Below are positions 52,403 through 61,437 of a DNA stretch of 64,000 nucleotides, in pieces (position 1 is the stretch's first letter; every line of letters starts with the position of its first letter). The stretch is from Streptomyces sp. NRRL F-4489 (GTDB lineage Bacteria > Actinomycetota > Actinomycetes > Streptomycetales > Streptomycetaceae), in NCBI RefSeq assembly GCF_001509485.1, contig NZ_LLZI01000232.1, forward strand, positions 124,001-188,000, in the 5' to 3' direction. The notes below the pieces were generated by a model. The model was given only the letters and a program-made list of their open reading frames with translations, was not told where the DNA came from and did not search any database. Position numbers and translations under genes: made by a program.

Positions 52403-52464
52403 CGGCGGCCCGGCGCGGACCGTGTCCGCTTGCCACCGGGCGCGACGGGCGGTCCGCTGGAGGC

Positions 52465-53076
52465 GTGACCACACCTTCCCGGCATTCCGGGCATCTCCCG
52501 CATGTCCCGCGCGGTGCGCGGCGCCCCCGTCCCGTCCCGGAGCACCCCGGCGAGCTGAGTGACACCGCCGAGGCGGCCGTCCGCGGCTATCTGGCCCGCC
52601 GCCCCGAGGCCGTCGTGGTGGTGCTCGGCGAGGGCCTGGGGACCGGCTTCCGGCGGCTGGACAACGGGCGGCTGAGCTGGCTGTCGGTGCTGCCGCCGGC
52701 GGACGCCGCGGCCCGCCGGATGCTGCTGCCGGACACCCCCCGCCGGCACACCGCGGCCCGCCCCGGCACCGGCGCGGACTGGCCGGACGCGGTCGGCGCG
52801 GCGGGCGCGGCGGAGCGCGGGGTGGTGGTCGCGGTGCCCGGGGCGCCCGGCGGGCTGCCGGTCCGCGCGGTACGGGAGCTGGTGGCGGTCTGCGCGGCGC
52901 GCTTCCCCGGCGGGGCGCTGGTGCTGGACGCGCTGCCCCGGTGGACCGCGGCGGCGCTCCGGGCGGCCCGGCTGCACCCGGGCGTCGCGGCGGTCGGGGT
53001 CCGGCCCCTGGGGGCGCGGACGGCGGTGTGCGCGCTGCGCTTCGCGGCGCCCCCGCCCGTCCCCCGTTGCCGGTAA
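52465..53076 (+). CDS. Short, divergent LCM/TcmP-like methyltransferase homologue
   Basis: 203-aa protein. It begins like leucine-carboxyl-methyltransferase family proteins (EHPGELSDTAEAAVRGYL, then VVVVLGEGLGTGFRRLDN), but relatives are about 260-280 aa and have a WLSVDLP motif where this has WLSVLPP. The SAM-binding acidic residue after strand beta2 is missing, and the C-terminus is short. It may be a decaying gene or a protein that lost enzyme activity. The GTG at 52465 has GGAGG too close to help. It sits between cobU and cobT, whose spacing looks otherwise normal, so it is probably co-transcribed. Confidence 0.7.
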   Translation: MTTPSRHSGHLPHVPRGARRPRPVPEHPGELSDTAEAAVRGYLARRPEAVVVVLGEGLGTGFRRLDNGRLSWLSVLPPADAAARRMLLPDTPRRHTAARPGTGADWPDAVGAAGAAERGVVVAVPGAPGGLPVRAVRELVAVCAARFPGGALVLDALPRWTAAALRAARLHPGVAAVGVRPLGARTAVCALRFAAPPPVPRCR

Positions 53077-53086
53077 TCTGCGCCCA

Positions 53087-54133
53087 ATGAGCGCCCTGAA
53101 CCTCGATGACTTCGCCCAGCTGATCGAGCGCCCCGACAGCGAGCTGCGCCGCGCCGCCGAGGAGCGGCGGGCCAGTACGGACGTCCCGCCCGGGGCCCTG
53201 GGGCGGCTGGACGAGCTGGGCGGCTGGCTGGCCGCCGTCCAGCAGCGGGTCCCGGTGCGGCCCGTCGAGCGGCCCAAGGCCCTGCTGTTCGCCGGCGACC
53301 ACGGCGTGGCGGAGCTGGGCGTCTCGGCCCGGCCCGCCGGCGGCACCGCCGACCTCGTCCGCGCCGTCCTGGACGGGTCGAGCCCGGCCGCGGTGCTGGC
53401 CCGGCACACCGGCGTCCCCGTACGCGTGGTGGACATGGCGGTGGACTGCGACCCGGCCGGATTCCCGGCGGAGATCACCCGGCACCGGGTCCGCCGCGGC
53501 TCGGGCCGGATCGACGTCGAGGACGCGCTGACGCCGGACGAGGCCGAGGCGGCGTTCCGGGCCGGGATGGCGATCGCCGACGAGGAGGCGGACGCCGGCA
53601 CCGACCTGGTCGTACTGGGCGACCTCAGCGTGGGCGGCACCACCGCCGCCGGCACGCTGATCGCCGCGCTGTGCGGTACGGACGCCTCGGTGGTCACCGG
53701 GCGCGGCGGCCGGCCGATCGACGACCTGGCCTGGATGCGCAAATGCGCGGCGATCCGGGACGCGCTGCGCCGGGCCCGGCCGGTCCTCGGCGACCAGCTG
53801 GAACTGCTGGCCACGGTCGGCGGCGCGGACCTGACCGCGGCCACCGGCTTCCTGCTGCAGAGCGCGGTGCGCCGCACCCCGGTGATCCTGGACGGCGTGG
53901 TCTCCGCGGCCTGCGCGCTGGTGGCCCAGCGGGTGGCGTTCCGGGCGCCGGACTGGTGGGTGGCCGGGCAGGCCAGCGGCGAGCCGGCGCAGGGCAAGGC
54001 GCTGGACCGGATCGCGCTCACCCCGCTGCTCGACCACGGCGTCACGGCCGGCGAGGGCACCGGCGCGCTGCTGGCGCTGCCGCTGGTGCGGGCCGCCGCG
54101 GCGCTGGCCGCCGAGCTGCCGGCGGGCGACTGA
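53087..54133 (+). CDS. cobT: Nicotinate-nucleotide-dimethylbenzimidazole phosphoribosyltransferase
   Basis: 348-aa enzyme that makes alpha-ribazole phosphate for the lower axial ligand of cobalamin. Conserved parts: FAGDHGVAELGVSA, LGDLSVGGTTAAGTL, the acidic stretch DDLAWMRKCAAIRDAL and the C-terminal catalytic Glu in TAGEGTGALLALPL. Length is standard. The ATG lies 10 bases after the preceding gene. Together with cobU and cobS it forms the nucleotide-loop assembly set. Confidence 0.95.
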   Translation: MSALNLDDFAQLIERPDSELRRAAEERRASTDVPPGALGRLDELGGWLAAVQQRVPVRPVERPKALLFAGDHGVAELGVSARPAGGTADLVRAVLDGSSPAAVLARHTGVPVRVVDMAVDCDPAGFPAEITRHRVRRGSGRIDVEDALTPDEAEAAFRAGMAIADEEADAGTDLVVLGDLSVGGTTAAGTLIAALCGTDASVVTGRGGRPIDDLAWMRKCAAIRDALRRARPVLGDQLELLATVGGADLTAATGFLLQSAVRRTPVILDGVVSAACALVAQRVAFRAPDWWVAGQASGEPAQGKALDRIALTPLLDHGVTAGEGTGALLALPLVRAAAALAAELPAGD

Positions 54134-54235
54134 CCCGGTGCCCGGCCCGGCGGCCGCGCTCCGCCCGCCCCGGCCCGGCCCGTGGGCGGCCGAGGCCCCC
54201 GCGCGGCCCCGATCCGCTCCCCGTAAGATCGCGGT

Positions 54236-54463
54236 TTGGACGTTTTTATCGGGAGACTTCGCTCGAGTCCGGAGGAAGTCCGCCACGCCGTCCCATCGGC
54301 GGACGAGGCGGAGATCACTCCGCGCCCGCTCAACTCCGCGCGCTCCCGGTCCGTCTACGAACGGGGGTCGCGGCCGGGTACGTATCCGGCGCCGCGGCCG
54401 GGCCGCTCCCGGCGAGGTCCGCCGGCGCGGCCGGACCGCGAGCGGTGGGAGAACATGAGATGA
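54236..54463 (+). CDS. Possible small protein coupled to the next gene
   Basis: A 75-codon frame from a TTG, beginning MDVFIGRLRSSPEEVRH, ends in a TGA that overlaps the ATG of the next gene (ATGA). Codon third positions are less GC-rich in the first 30 codons than in neighbouring genes, and the second half is Arg/Pro-rich. I do not recognise it. It could be an untranslated leader instead. The 100 bases before it (54134-54235) show no other feature. Confidence 0.3.
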   Translation: MDVFIGRLRSSPEEVRHAVPSADEAEITPRPLNSARSRSVYERGSRPGTYPAPRPGRSRRGPPARPDRERWENMR

Positions 54464-55185
54464 GCGACGCCCGGGCCGGGCGGCGGGCGGCGGCCGCCGT
54501 GCGGCGCGCCGCGCGTGCCGAGTGGGGGCCGCTGCTGCGGACCGTGCGGTCGGCGCTGGCCGCCCGGCGGCTGCGGGCCGTCCCGCTGACCCTGGCCGCG
54601 GTGTGCCTGACGCTGTTCTTCCACTTCGTCCAGAACCAGTCCTGGGGCTACCACCTGGTGGGCTCCATCGGCTGGGTGCAGGCGGCCGAGCCGGTGTGGG
54701 TGACGCTGCTGCGCACCCCGCTCTCGCTGTTCGTCCCCGCGCTGGACCTGCCGGTGTGGGGCGCGCTGGCGCAGATCCTCGTGGTCTTCGGGATCGCCGA
54801 GATCTGCCTGGGGCGGCGCCGGACGATGCTGGTCGCCTACGCGGCCACGCTCGCCGGGACGCTCTACGCGCGCTTCTCGCTGTGGCTGGGCTCCGGCCCG
54901 CCGTTCGGCCTGCCGGACGCCGACCGGTACGTGATCGACTCCGGCCCGTCGGCGGCCGTGGTGGGCCTGGCGGTGGCCGTGTGCTGGCGCTACCGGGCCC
55001 GTTTCACCTGCGTCGGGGTGGCCGTCGCCATGCTGGTCGAGGTGGCGTTCATCAAGAACAACCTGGCGGGCAAGGAGCATGTCGCGGCGGTCGCGGTGGT
55101 GCTGGCCCTCTGCGTGGCCGGCGACCTGTGGCGGCCGCGCAAACCGCGCGATCCGCAGCGGGTGCGCGGCCGCGACCGCGAGTGA
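54460..55185 (+). CDS. Rhomboid-like integral membrane protein
   Basis: 241-aa membrane protein with five or six hydrophobic segments (about residues 35-210) after a basic N-terminus. The motif DSGPSAAVVGL and, about 60 residues later, AGKEHVAAV resemble the Ser and His segments of rhomboids in position, so this may be a rhomboid-like protein of uncertain activity. GGGAG lies eight bases before the ATG. It lies between cobT and cobS but has no known link to cobalamin; a similar gene occurs in this place in streptomycetes as I recall. Confidence 0.72.
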   Translation: MSDARAGRRAAAAVRRAARAEWGPLLRTVRSALAARRLRAVPLTLAAVCLTLFFHFVQNQSWGYHLVGSIGWVQAAEPVWVTLLRTPLSLFVPALDLPVWGALAQILVVFGIAEICLGRRRTMLVAYAATLAGTLYARFSLWLGSGPPFGLPDADRYVIDSGPSAAVVGLAVAVCWRYRARFTCVGVAVAMLVEVAFIKNNLAGKEHVAAVAVVLALCVAGDLWRPRKPRDPQRVRGRDRE

Positions 55186-55240
55186 GCCGGGGACGGACCG
55201 GGCGCGGTGCGGCCGTCCGGTCCCCGGGTACCCTGCCGCG

Positions 55241-56041
55241 ATGACCGACACCGCTCCCCCGCCGCCCTCCCCCGCCGACGCCCTCCGGTTCGCCTTCGGG
55301 ACGCTGACCGTGCTGCCGGTGCGGGTGGCCCGCTGGGACCGCGCGGCGGCCCGCGGCGGGATGGTGTGCGCGCCGCTGACCGGGCTGGTGGTCGGCGGCT
55401 GCGCGGCGGCGCTGGGCGGCGCGGTGACGCTGCTGGGCGGCGGGCCGCTGCTGGCCGCCGTGGGCAGCGCCGTCGTTCCCGCGGTGCTCACCCGGGGCCT
55501 GCATCTGGACGGGCTGGCGGACACCGCGGACGGGCTGGGCAGCGGCAAACCGGCCGCCGAGGCGCTGCGGATCATGAAGCGCTCCGATATCGGCCCGTTC
55601 GGCGTGATCACCCTGCTGTTCGCGCTGCTCGCGCAGGTGGCCGCGCTGGCCGGGCTGTACGCGGCGGGCTGGGCCGCCGGCGCGGCCGGGGCGCTGGTGG
55701 CGGCGGTCACCGCGCGCGGCGCGCTGACCCTGGCGTCCCGGGCCGGGGTGCCGGCGGCCCGCCCGGAAGGGCTGGGCGCGGTGGTCGCCGGGACGGTCCC
55801 GGGACCGGCCGCGGCCGGGTGCGCGGCGCTGGTGGCGCTCGGCTGCGCGGCGCTCGGCGCCGGGGCGGGGGGCCCGTACGGCGCGCTGCGCGCGGGGCTG
55901 GCCGCGGTGCTCGGGCTGGCGGCCGGGGAGGCGCTGCTGCGGCACTGCCGGCGGCGGTTCGGCGGGGTCACCGGCGATGTCTTCGGCGCGCTCGCGGAGA
56001 CCGCCGGACTCACCGCGCTGATCCTGCTCGCCCTCGGCTGA
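55241..56041 (+). CDS. cobS: Adenosylcobinamide-GDP ribazoletransferase
   Basis: 266-aa integral membrane enzyme that joins GDP-activated cobinamide with alpha-ribazole to complete cobalamin. Conserved acidic motif RGLHLDGLADTADGLG (about residues 87-102) and MKRSDIGPFGV follow; about six membrane segments. It acts after CobU and CobT encoded just upstream. ATG at 55241, clear of the preceding gene by 55 bases. Length is typical. Confidence 0.95.
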   Translation: MTDTAPPPPSPADALRFAFGTLTVLPVRVARWDRAAARGGMVCAPLTGLVVGGCAAALGGAVTLLGGGPLLAAVGSAVVPAVLTRGLHLDGLADTADGLGSGKPAAEALRIMKRSDIGPFGVITLLFALLAQVAALAGLYAAGWAAGAAGALVAAVTARGALTLASRAGVPAARPEGLGAVVAGTVPGPAAAGCAALVALGCAALGAGAGGPYGALRAGLAAVLGLAAGEALLRHCRRRFGGVTGDVFGALAETAGLTALILLALG

Positions 56042-56231
56042 ATTCCCCGTCGTACACCAACTCCCTTACGCGGGCGGCGAGTTGGGGCATCCTTCCCGTT
56101 CCGTACGGCATCCCCCTCGATCCCGGTGCGGCAACCACCCGGCCCCGGCGGCGCGGCCGAGCGTAGGCTCGCCGCAGCAGCGCATGAGCGCGAAAAACGG
56201 ATTCCCCGGACGGAACAGGACCTTCATCACC

Positions 56232-57776
56232 GTGACTGCACTGACCCTCAGTACTTCTTCCGCCGCAACGGTGCGCGCGGATGCCGTCGTCGTCGGCGTG
56301 GCCAAGGGCGCCAAGGGCGTTGTGGTGGCCCCCGGCGCCGAGGCCGTGGAGGAGGCGTTCGGCGGCAAGCTCGCCGCCGTGCTGGAGACCCTCGGCGCGA
56401 GTGGTGCCGAGGGCGAGGTGACCAAGCTGCCCGCGGCCGGCGGCCTCAAGGCCCCGGTCGTACTGGCGGCCGGCCTGGGCGACGCCCCGGCCGAGGAGGA
56501 CGGCTACGACCACGAGGCGCTGCGCCGCGCGGCGGGCAGCGCGGCCCGGGCGCTGGCCGGCACCAAGAAGGCCGCCTTCGCCCTGCCCGTGGACGACGCC
56601 GCCGCGGTCGCCGCGGTGAGCGAGGGCGCCCTGCTCGGCACGTACGCCTTCACCGCCTTCCGCAGCAATGGCGCGGCCGGCAAGGGCGCCAAGGGCAAGA
56701 AGAACGACAGCAAGTCCGCGCCGCTGGCCGAGGCGGTCGTCCTCGGCGGCAAGCCGCGGGACAAGGAGTTCAAGGCCGCCGCCGAGCGCGCCCAGGTGCT
56801 GGCCGCGGAGATCAACCGCGCCCGCGACCTGATCAACACCCCCTCCAACGCCCTGGACCCCAAGCAGTTCGCGGCCGAAGCCCAGGCCGCCGCCAAGGAG
56901 TTCGGCCTCACCGTCGAGGTGCTGGACGAGAAGGCGCTCAAGAAGGGCGGCTACGGCGGCCTGATGGGCGTCGGCCAGGGCTCCGAGGCCCCGCCGCGCC
57001 TGGTGCGGATCGCGCACACCCACCCCGAGGCGGAGAAGACCCTGGCCCTGGTCGGCAAGGGCATCACCTACGACTCGGGCGGCATCTCGCTCAAGCCGGC
57101 CGGCCACAACGAGACCATGAAGTGCGATATGAGCGGCGCCGCGGCGGTCTTCGCCGCGGTGGTGGCCGCCGCCCGGCTGGACGTCCCGGTGAACGTCACC
57201 GGCTGGCTGGCGCTCGCCGAGAACATGCCGTCCGGCTCCGCCACCCGCCCCGGCGACGTGCTGACCATGTACAGCGGCAAGACCGTCGAGGTGCTCAACA
57301 CCGACGCCGAGGGCCGGCTGGTGCTGGCCGACGCGCTGGCCCGGGCCTGCGAGGAGGCGCCGGACGCGATCGTGGACGTGGCGACCCTGACCGGCGCGAT
57401 GGTGCTGGCGCTGGGCAACCGCACGTTCGGGATCATGGCCAACGACGACGCGTTCCGCGCCGAGATCCACGAGATCGCCGAGGAGGTCGGCGAGCAGTCC
57501 TGGCCGATGCCGCTCCCCGCCGAGCTGCGCAAGGGCATGGACTCCCCGGTCGCCGACCTCGCCAACATGGGTGACCGGATGGGCGGCGGCCTGGTCGCCG
57601 GGCTCTTCCTGAAGGAGTTCGTCGCCGACGGCATCCCGTGGGCCCACCTGGACATCGCCGGCCCGGCCTTCCACGAGGGCGCGCCCTGGGGCTACACCCC
57701 CAAGGGCGGCACCGGCTCCGCGGTCCGCACCCTGCTGCGGCTGGCCGAGCGCACCGCCGCCGGCGACCTGGGCTGA
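56232..57776 (+). CDS. pepA: Leucyl aminopeptidase (M17)
   Basis: 514-aa cytosolic aminopeptidase with two metals. Signature motifs: GKGITYDSGGISLKP with the first Lys/Asp ligands, CDMSGAAAVFA, and NTDAEGRLVLADAL for the second set. The enzyme is probably a hexamer as in the family. The start is GTG at 56232 (VTALTLSTSSAATV); an AGGA lies about 11 bases upstream. A Lys/Gly-rich insertion near residue 155-165 is unremarkable. It ends at a strong hairpin terminator and is followed by lpdA. Confidence 0.95.
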   Translation: MTALTLSTSSAATVRADAVVVGVAKGAKGVVVAPGAEAVEEAFGGKLAAVLETLGASGAEGEVTKLPAAGGLKAPVVLAAGLGDAPAEEDGYDHEALRRAAGSAARALAGTKKAAFALPVDDAAAVAAVSEGALLGTYAFTAFRSNGAAGKGAKGKKNDSKSAPLAEAVVLGGKPRDKEFKAAAERAQVLAAEINRARDLINTPSNALDPKQFAAEAQAAAKEFGLTVEVLDEKALKKGGYGGLMGVGQGSEAPPRLVRIAHTHPEAEKTLALVGKGITYDSGGISLKPAGHNETMKCDMSGAAAVFAAVVAAARLDVPVNVTGWLALAENMPSGSATRPGDVLTMYSGKTVEVLNTDAEGRLVLADALARACEEAPDAIVDVATLTGAMVLALGNRTFGIMANDDAFRAEIHEIAEEVGEQSWPMPLPAELRKGMDSPVADLANMGDRMGGGLVAGLFLKEFVADGIPWAHLDIAGPAFHEGAPWGYTPKGGTGSAVRTLLRLAERTAAGDLG

Positions 57777-57797
57777 CCCGGGTCCGCGGTACGGCCG

Positions 57798-57834
57798 CCG
57801 GCGGCCCCGGGCCCACCGCGCCCGGGGCCGCCGG
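57798..57834 (+). terminator. Terminator after pepA
   Basis: 15-base stem (CCGGCGGCCCCGGGC and complement) with a seven-base loop, 21 bases after the pepA stop. Confidence 0.78.
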
Positions 57835-57873
57835 TCCGCCGGGGCCGCGGCGTGTTCGCCCTCGACGAAATCC

Positions 57874-57889
57874 GCACGTGAGTACGTGC
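57874..57889. promoter_or_regulatory. Short palindrome upstream of lpdA
   Basis: GCACGT-GAGT-ACGTGC, within the 309-base gap between pepA and lpdA. It may be an operator for lpdA. The remainder of the gap after the pepA terminator carries no gene; the last part is A+T-richer and likely holds the promoter. Confidence 0.35.
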
Positions 57890-58085
57890 CGGTAACCCCG
57901 ATCGGCGGCCGATCGGCCGCCCGGAGCCCGGCCCCGCGTCCCGCCTTCACCGAACAAGTGCGAAGATGGGTTCTCGGCAGGACAGGGCCCCCCTTACCCA
58001 GGGCCGAAGTTAAAGCGGCCGAACAACAGCCGCGGTCCGGTCACCGACGACCGGCTCCGGCGCACCCATGCATGGAGGACGTGAC

Positions 58086-59474
58086 GTGGCGAACGACGCC
58101 AGCACCGTTTTCGACCTAGTGATCCTCGGCGGCGGTAGCGGCGGTTACGCCGCCGCCCTGCGCGGGGCGCAGCTGGGTCTCGACGTCGCCCTGATCGAGA
58201 AGGGCAAGGTCGGCGGCACCTGCCTGCACAACGGCTGCATCCCCACGAAGGCTCTGCTGCACGCCGGCGAGATCGCCGACCAGGCCCGCGAGAGCGCGCA
58301 GTTCGGTGTGAAGGCGACCTTCGAGGGCATCGACATCGAGGCGGTCCACAAGTACAAGGACGAGGTCATCTCGGGCCTGTACAAGGGCCTCCAGGGCCTG
58401 ATCGCCTCCCGCAAGGTCACCTACATCGAGGGCGAGGGCCGGCTGTCCTCCCCGACCTCCGTCGCGGTCAACGGCCAGCAGGTCCAGGGCCGCCACATCC
58501 TGCTCGCGACCGGTTCCGTGCCGAAGTCGCTGCCGGGCCTGGAGATCGACGGCAACCGCATCATCTCCTCCGACCACGCCCTGAAGCTGGACCGCGTCCC
58601 GAAGTCCGCGATCATCCTCGGCGGCGGCGTGATCGGCGTCGAGTTCGCCTCGGCGTGGAAGTCCTTCGGCACCGACGTCACGATCATCGAGGGCCTCAAG
58701 CACCTCGTCCCGGTCGAGGACGAGAACAGCTCCAAGCTGCTGGAGCGGGCCTTCCGCAAGCGGGGCATCAAGTTCAACCTCGGCACCTTCTTCGACAAGG
58801 CCGAGTACACCGCCGACGGCGTCAAGGTCACCCTCGCCGACGGCAAGACCTTCGAGGCGGAGGTGCTGCTGGTCGCCATCGGCCGCGGCCCGGTCTCCGC
58901 CGGCCTGGGCTACGAGGAGCAGGGCGTCGCCATGGACCGCGGCTACGTCCTGGTCGACGAGTACATGCAGACCAACGTGCCGACCATCTCGGCCGTCGGC
59001 GACCTCGTCCCCACGCTCCAGCTCGCGCACGTCGGCTTCGCCGAGGGCATGCTGGTGGCGGAGCGGCTGGCCGGCCAGAAGGTCGTCCCGATCGACTACG
59101 ACGGCGTCCCGCGCGTCACGTACTGCCACCCCGAGGTCGCGTCGGTGGGTATCACCGAGGCCAAGGCCAAGGAGCTGTACGGCGCGGACAAGGTCGTGGC
59201 GCTGAAGTACAACCTCGCGGGCAACGGCAAGAGCAAGATCCTCAAGACCACGGGCGAGATCAAGCTCGTCCAGGTCAAGGACGGTGCCGTGGTCGGCGTC
59301 CACATGGTCGGTGACCGTATGGGCGAGCAGGTCGGCGAGGCCCAGCTGGTCTACAACTGGGAGGCCCTGCCGGCCGAGGTTGCGCAGCTCATCCACGCGC
59401 ACCCCACGCAGAACGAGGCGCTCGGCGAGGCCCACCTGGCCCTGGCCGGCAAGCCCCTCCACTCCCACGACTGA
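58086..59474 (+). CDS. lpdA: Dihydrolipoyl dehydrogenase (E3)
   Basis: 462-aa flavoprotein shared by pyruvate and 2-oxoglutarate dehydrogenase complexes. FAD motif GGGSGG (14-20), redox-active disulfide Cys46-Cys51 (GGTCLHNGCIPTK), NAD motif GGGVIGVEFAS, and the C-terminal His-Glu pair in HAHPTQNEALGE. GTG at 58086 has GGAGG seven bases upstream. The active-site residues are intact. sucB follows after 54 bases, so the two are probably one transcript. Confidence 0.97.
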   Translation: MANDASTVFDLVILGGGSGGYAAALRGAQLGLDVALIEKGKVGGTCLHNGCIPTKALLHAGEIADQARESAQFGVKATFEGIDIEAVHKYKDEVISGLYKGLQGLIASRKVTYIEGEGRLSSPTSVAVNGQQVQGRHILLATGSVPKSLPGLEIDGNRIISSDHALKLDRVPKSAIILGGGVIGVEFASAWKSFGTDVTIIEGLKHLVPVEDENSSKLLERAFRKRGIKFNLGTFFDKAEYTADGVKVTLADGKTFEAEVLLVAIGRGPVSAGLGYEEQGVAMDRGYVLVDEYMQTNVPTISAVGDLVPTLQLAHVGFAEGMLVAERLAGQKVVPIDYDGVPRVTYCHPEVASVGITEAKAKELYGADKVVALKYNLAGNGKSKILKTTGEIKLVQVKDGAVVGVHMVGDRMGEQVGEAQLVYNWEALPAEVAQLIHAHPTQNEALGEAHLALAGKPLHSHD

Positions 59475-59528
59475 CCCCCAGTCCCGGGCGCGACCACATC
59501 CGTACTTGCGATAGGAGCAACTGAAACC

Positions 59529-61283
59529 ATGGCGGTTTCCGTAACCCTGCCGGCGCTCGGCGAGAGCGTCACCGAGGGCACCGTCACCCGTTGGCTGAAG
59601 GCCGAGGGCGAGCGCGTCGAGGCCGACGAGCCGCTGCTCGAGGTCTCCACCGACAAGGTCGACACCGAGATCCCGGCCCCGGCCGCCGGCGTGCTGGCCT
59701 CCATCAAGGTGGCCGAGGACGAGACGGTGGAGGTCGGCGCCGAGCTGGCCATCATCGACGACGGCACCGGCGCCCCCGCCGCCGCTCCGGCTCCGGCCGC
59801 CGCCGAGGCCCCGGCCCCGGCCGCGCAGCCCGAGCCGGCCGCGGCCCCCGCGGCCGAGGCCGCCCCCGCCGCCGCCCCCGCGGGCGGTGCCGAGGGCACC
59901 GACGTGGTCCTCCCGGCGCTCGGCGAGTCCGTCACCGAGGGCACCGTCACCCGCTGGCTGAAGGAGGTCGGCGAGGAGGTCTCCGAGGACGAGCCGCTGC
60001 TCGAGGTCTCCACCGACAAGGTCGACACCGAGATCCCGGCCCCGGCTTCCGGTGTGCTGCTGGAGATCGTCGTGGGCGAGGACGAGACCGCCGAGGTCGG
60101 CGCCAAGCTCGCGGTGATCGGCGCCAAGGGCGCGGCCCCGGCCGCCGCCCCGGCTCCGACCGCTCCGGCCCAGGCCCCGGCCGCTCCGGCGCCCGCCGCC
60201 GAGCAGCCCGCCCCGGCCGCCAAGCCCGAGCCCGCCCCGGCGCCGGCCCCGGCCCCCGCCGCTCCGGCTCCGGCCCCCGCGCCGGCCCCGGCTCCGGCTC
60301 CGGCCGCGCAGCCCGCCCCCGTCACCCCCGCTCCGGCGGCCGGTGAGGCGGACGGCGCCTACGTCACCCCGCTGGTCCGCAAGCTGGCCGCGGAGAACGG
60401 CGTCAACCTCGCCACGGTCAAGGGCACCGGTGTCGGTGGCCGGATCCGCAAGCAGGACGTCATCGCCGCCGCCGAGGCCCTCAAGGCCGCCGCGCCGGCC
60501 CCGGCCGCCGCCCCGGCCGCCGCGGCGCCGTCCAAGGCCCCGGCGCTGGAGGTCTCCCCGCTGCGCGGTCAGACCGTCAAGATGCCGCGGATGCGCAAGG
60601 TCATCGGCGACAACATGATGAAGGCGCTGCACGGCCAGGCGCAGCTGACCACCGTCGTCGAGGTGGACGTCACCGCGCTCATGCGGATGCGCGCCCGCGC
60701 CAAGGACGCGTTCGCGCAGCGCGAGGGCGTCAAGCTCTCCCCGATGCCGTTCTTCGTCAAGGCCGCCGTCCAGGCGCTGAAGGCCCACCCGGTCGTCAAC
60801 GCCCGGATCAACGAGGACGAGGGCACCATCACCTACTTCGACACCGAGAACGTCGGTATCGCGGTGGACGCCGAGAAGGGCCTGATGACCCCGGTCATCA
60901 AGGGCGCCGGTGACCTCAACATCGCCGGGATCGCCCGGAAGACGGCCGAGCTGGCGGGCAAGGTCCGGGCGAGCAAGATCACCCCGGACGAGCTGTCCGG
61001 CGCGACCTTCACCATCTCCAACACCGGGTCGCGCGGTGCGCTGTTCGACACGGTCATCGTGCCGCCGAACCAGGTCGGCATCCTGGGCATCGGCGCCACC
61101 GTCAAGCGTCCGGTGGTCATCAACCACCCGGACCTCGGCGAGACCATCGCGGTGCGCGACATGACCTACCTGTCGCTCTCCTACGACCACCGCCTGGTGG
61201 ACGGCGCCGACGCGGCCCGCTACCTGACCACGGTCAAGCAGATCCTGGAGGCCGCCGAGTTCGAGACCGAGCTGGGTCTCTGA
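59529..61283 (+). CDS. sucB: 2-oxoacid dehydrogenase E2 (dihydrolipoyl succinyltransferase) with two lipoyl domains
   Basis: 584-aa E2. Two lipoyl domains with Lys43 and Lys164, each in [11 protein letters not shown], joined by Ala/Pro linkers; peripheral-subunit-binding domain around residues 278-312 ([15 protein letters not shown]); catalytic domain with [12 protein letters not shown] (His near 554). The annotation sucB is usual for actinobacterial E2, but in these bacteria a single E2 (with E1o/KGD and AceE) may serve both pyruvate and 2-oxoglutarate. ATG with AGGAG 11 bases upstream. The DNA of the linkers is repetitive (CCGGCTCCGG-type runs). Confidence 0.94.
   Translation: MAVSVTLPALGESVTEGTVTRWLKAEGERVEADEPLLEVSTDKVDTEIPAPAAGVLASIKVAEDETVEVGAELAIIDDGTGAPAAAPAPAAAEAPAPAAQPEPAAAPAAEAAPAAAPAGGAEGTDVVLPALGESVTEGTVTRWLKEVGEEVSEDEPLLEVSTDKVDTEIPAPASGVLLEIVVGEDETAEVGAKLAVIGAKGAAPAAAPAPTAPAQAPAAPAPAAEQPAPAAKPEPAPAPAPAPAAPAPAPAPAPAPAPAAQPAPVTPAPAAGEADGAYVTPLVRKLAAENGVNLATVKGTGVGGRIRKQDVIAAAEALKAAAPAPAAAPAAAAPSKAPALEVSPLRGQTVKMPRMRKVIGDNMMKALHGQAQLTTVVEVDVTALMRMRARAKDAFAQREGVKLSPMPFFVKAAVQALKAHPVVNARINEDEGTITYFDTENVGIAVDAEKGLMTPVIKGAGDLNIAGIARKTAELAGKVRASKITPDELSGATFTISNTGSRGALFDTVIVPPNQVGILGIGATVKRPVVINHPDLGETIAVRDMTYLSLSYDHRLVDGADAARYLTTVKQILEAAEFETELGL
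60130..60350. repeat. Ala-Pro linker coding repeats in sucB
   Basis: Runs of CCGGCCCCGGCTCC-type units encode the flexible Ala/Pro linker between the second lipoyl domain and the subunit-binding domain; a shorter one is at 59780-59890. Coding, not mobile. Confidence 0.85.
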
Positions 61284-61321
61284 CGGTTCGGACTCCCGCC
61301 AGGGAAGCGGTAGTTGTGCAC

Positions 61322-61365
61322 AGGGGCCGGCCCCGGTTCGTTCCGACGAGCCGGGGCCGGCCCTT
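61322..61365 (+). terminator. Terminator after sucB
   Basis: 20-base stem with two G-T wobbles and TCCG loop, 39 bases after the sucB stop. Confidence 0.82.
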
Positions 61366-61437
61366 GTGCGTACCCGCGTCCCGGATAATGGCCCCCGCAC
61401 CGCCCTCGCGGCCCCACCCGCTCTGAAGGAGCACGTC

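Noticed and set aside
50804..54286. Leftward 1160-codon open frame across the cob genes
   Set aside because: It is antisense to cobU, the methyltransferase-like gene and cobT, all of which have clear protein motifs.
59780..60350. Repeats in sucB as a CRISPR-like or mobile array
   Set aside because: They are in frame, code for Ala-Pro linkers between E2 domains, and vary in length as such linkers do.
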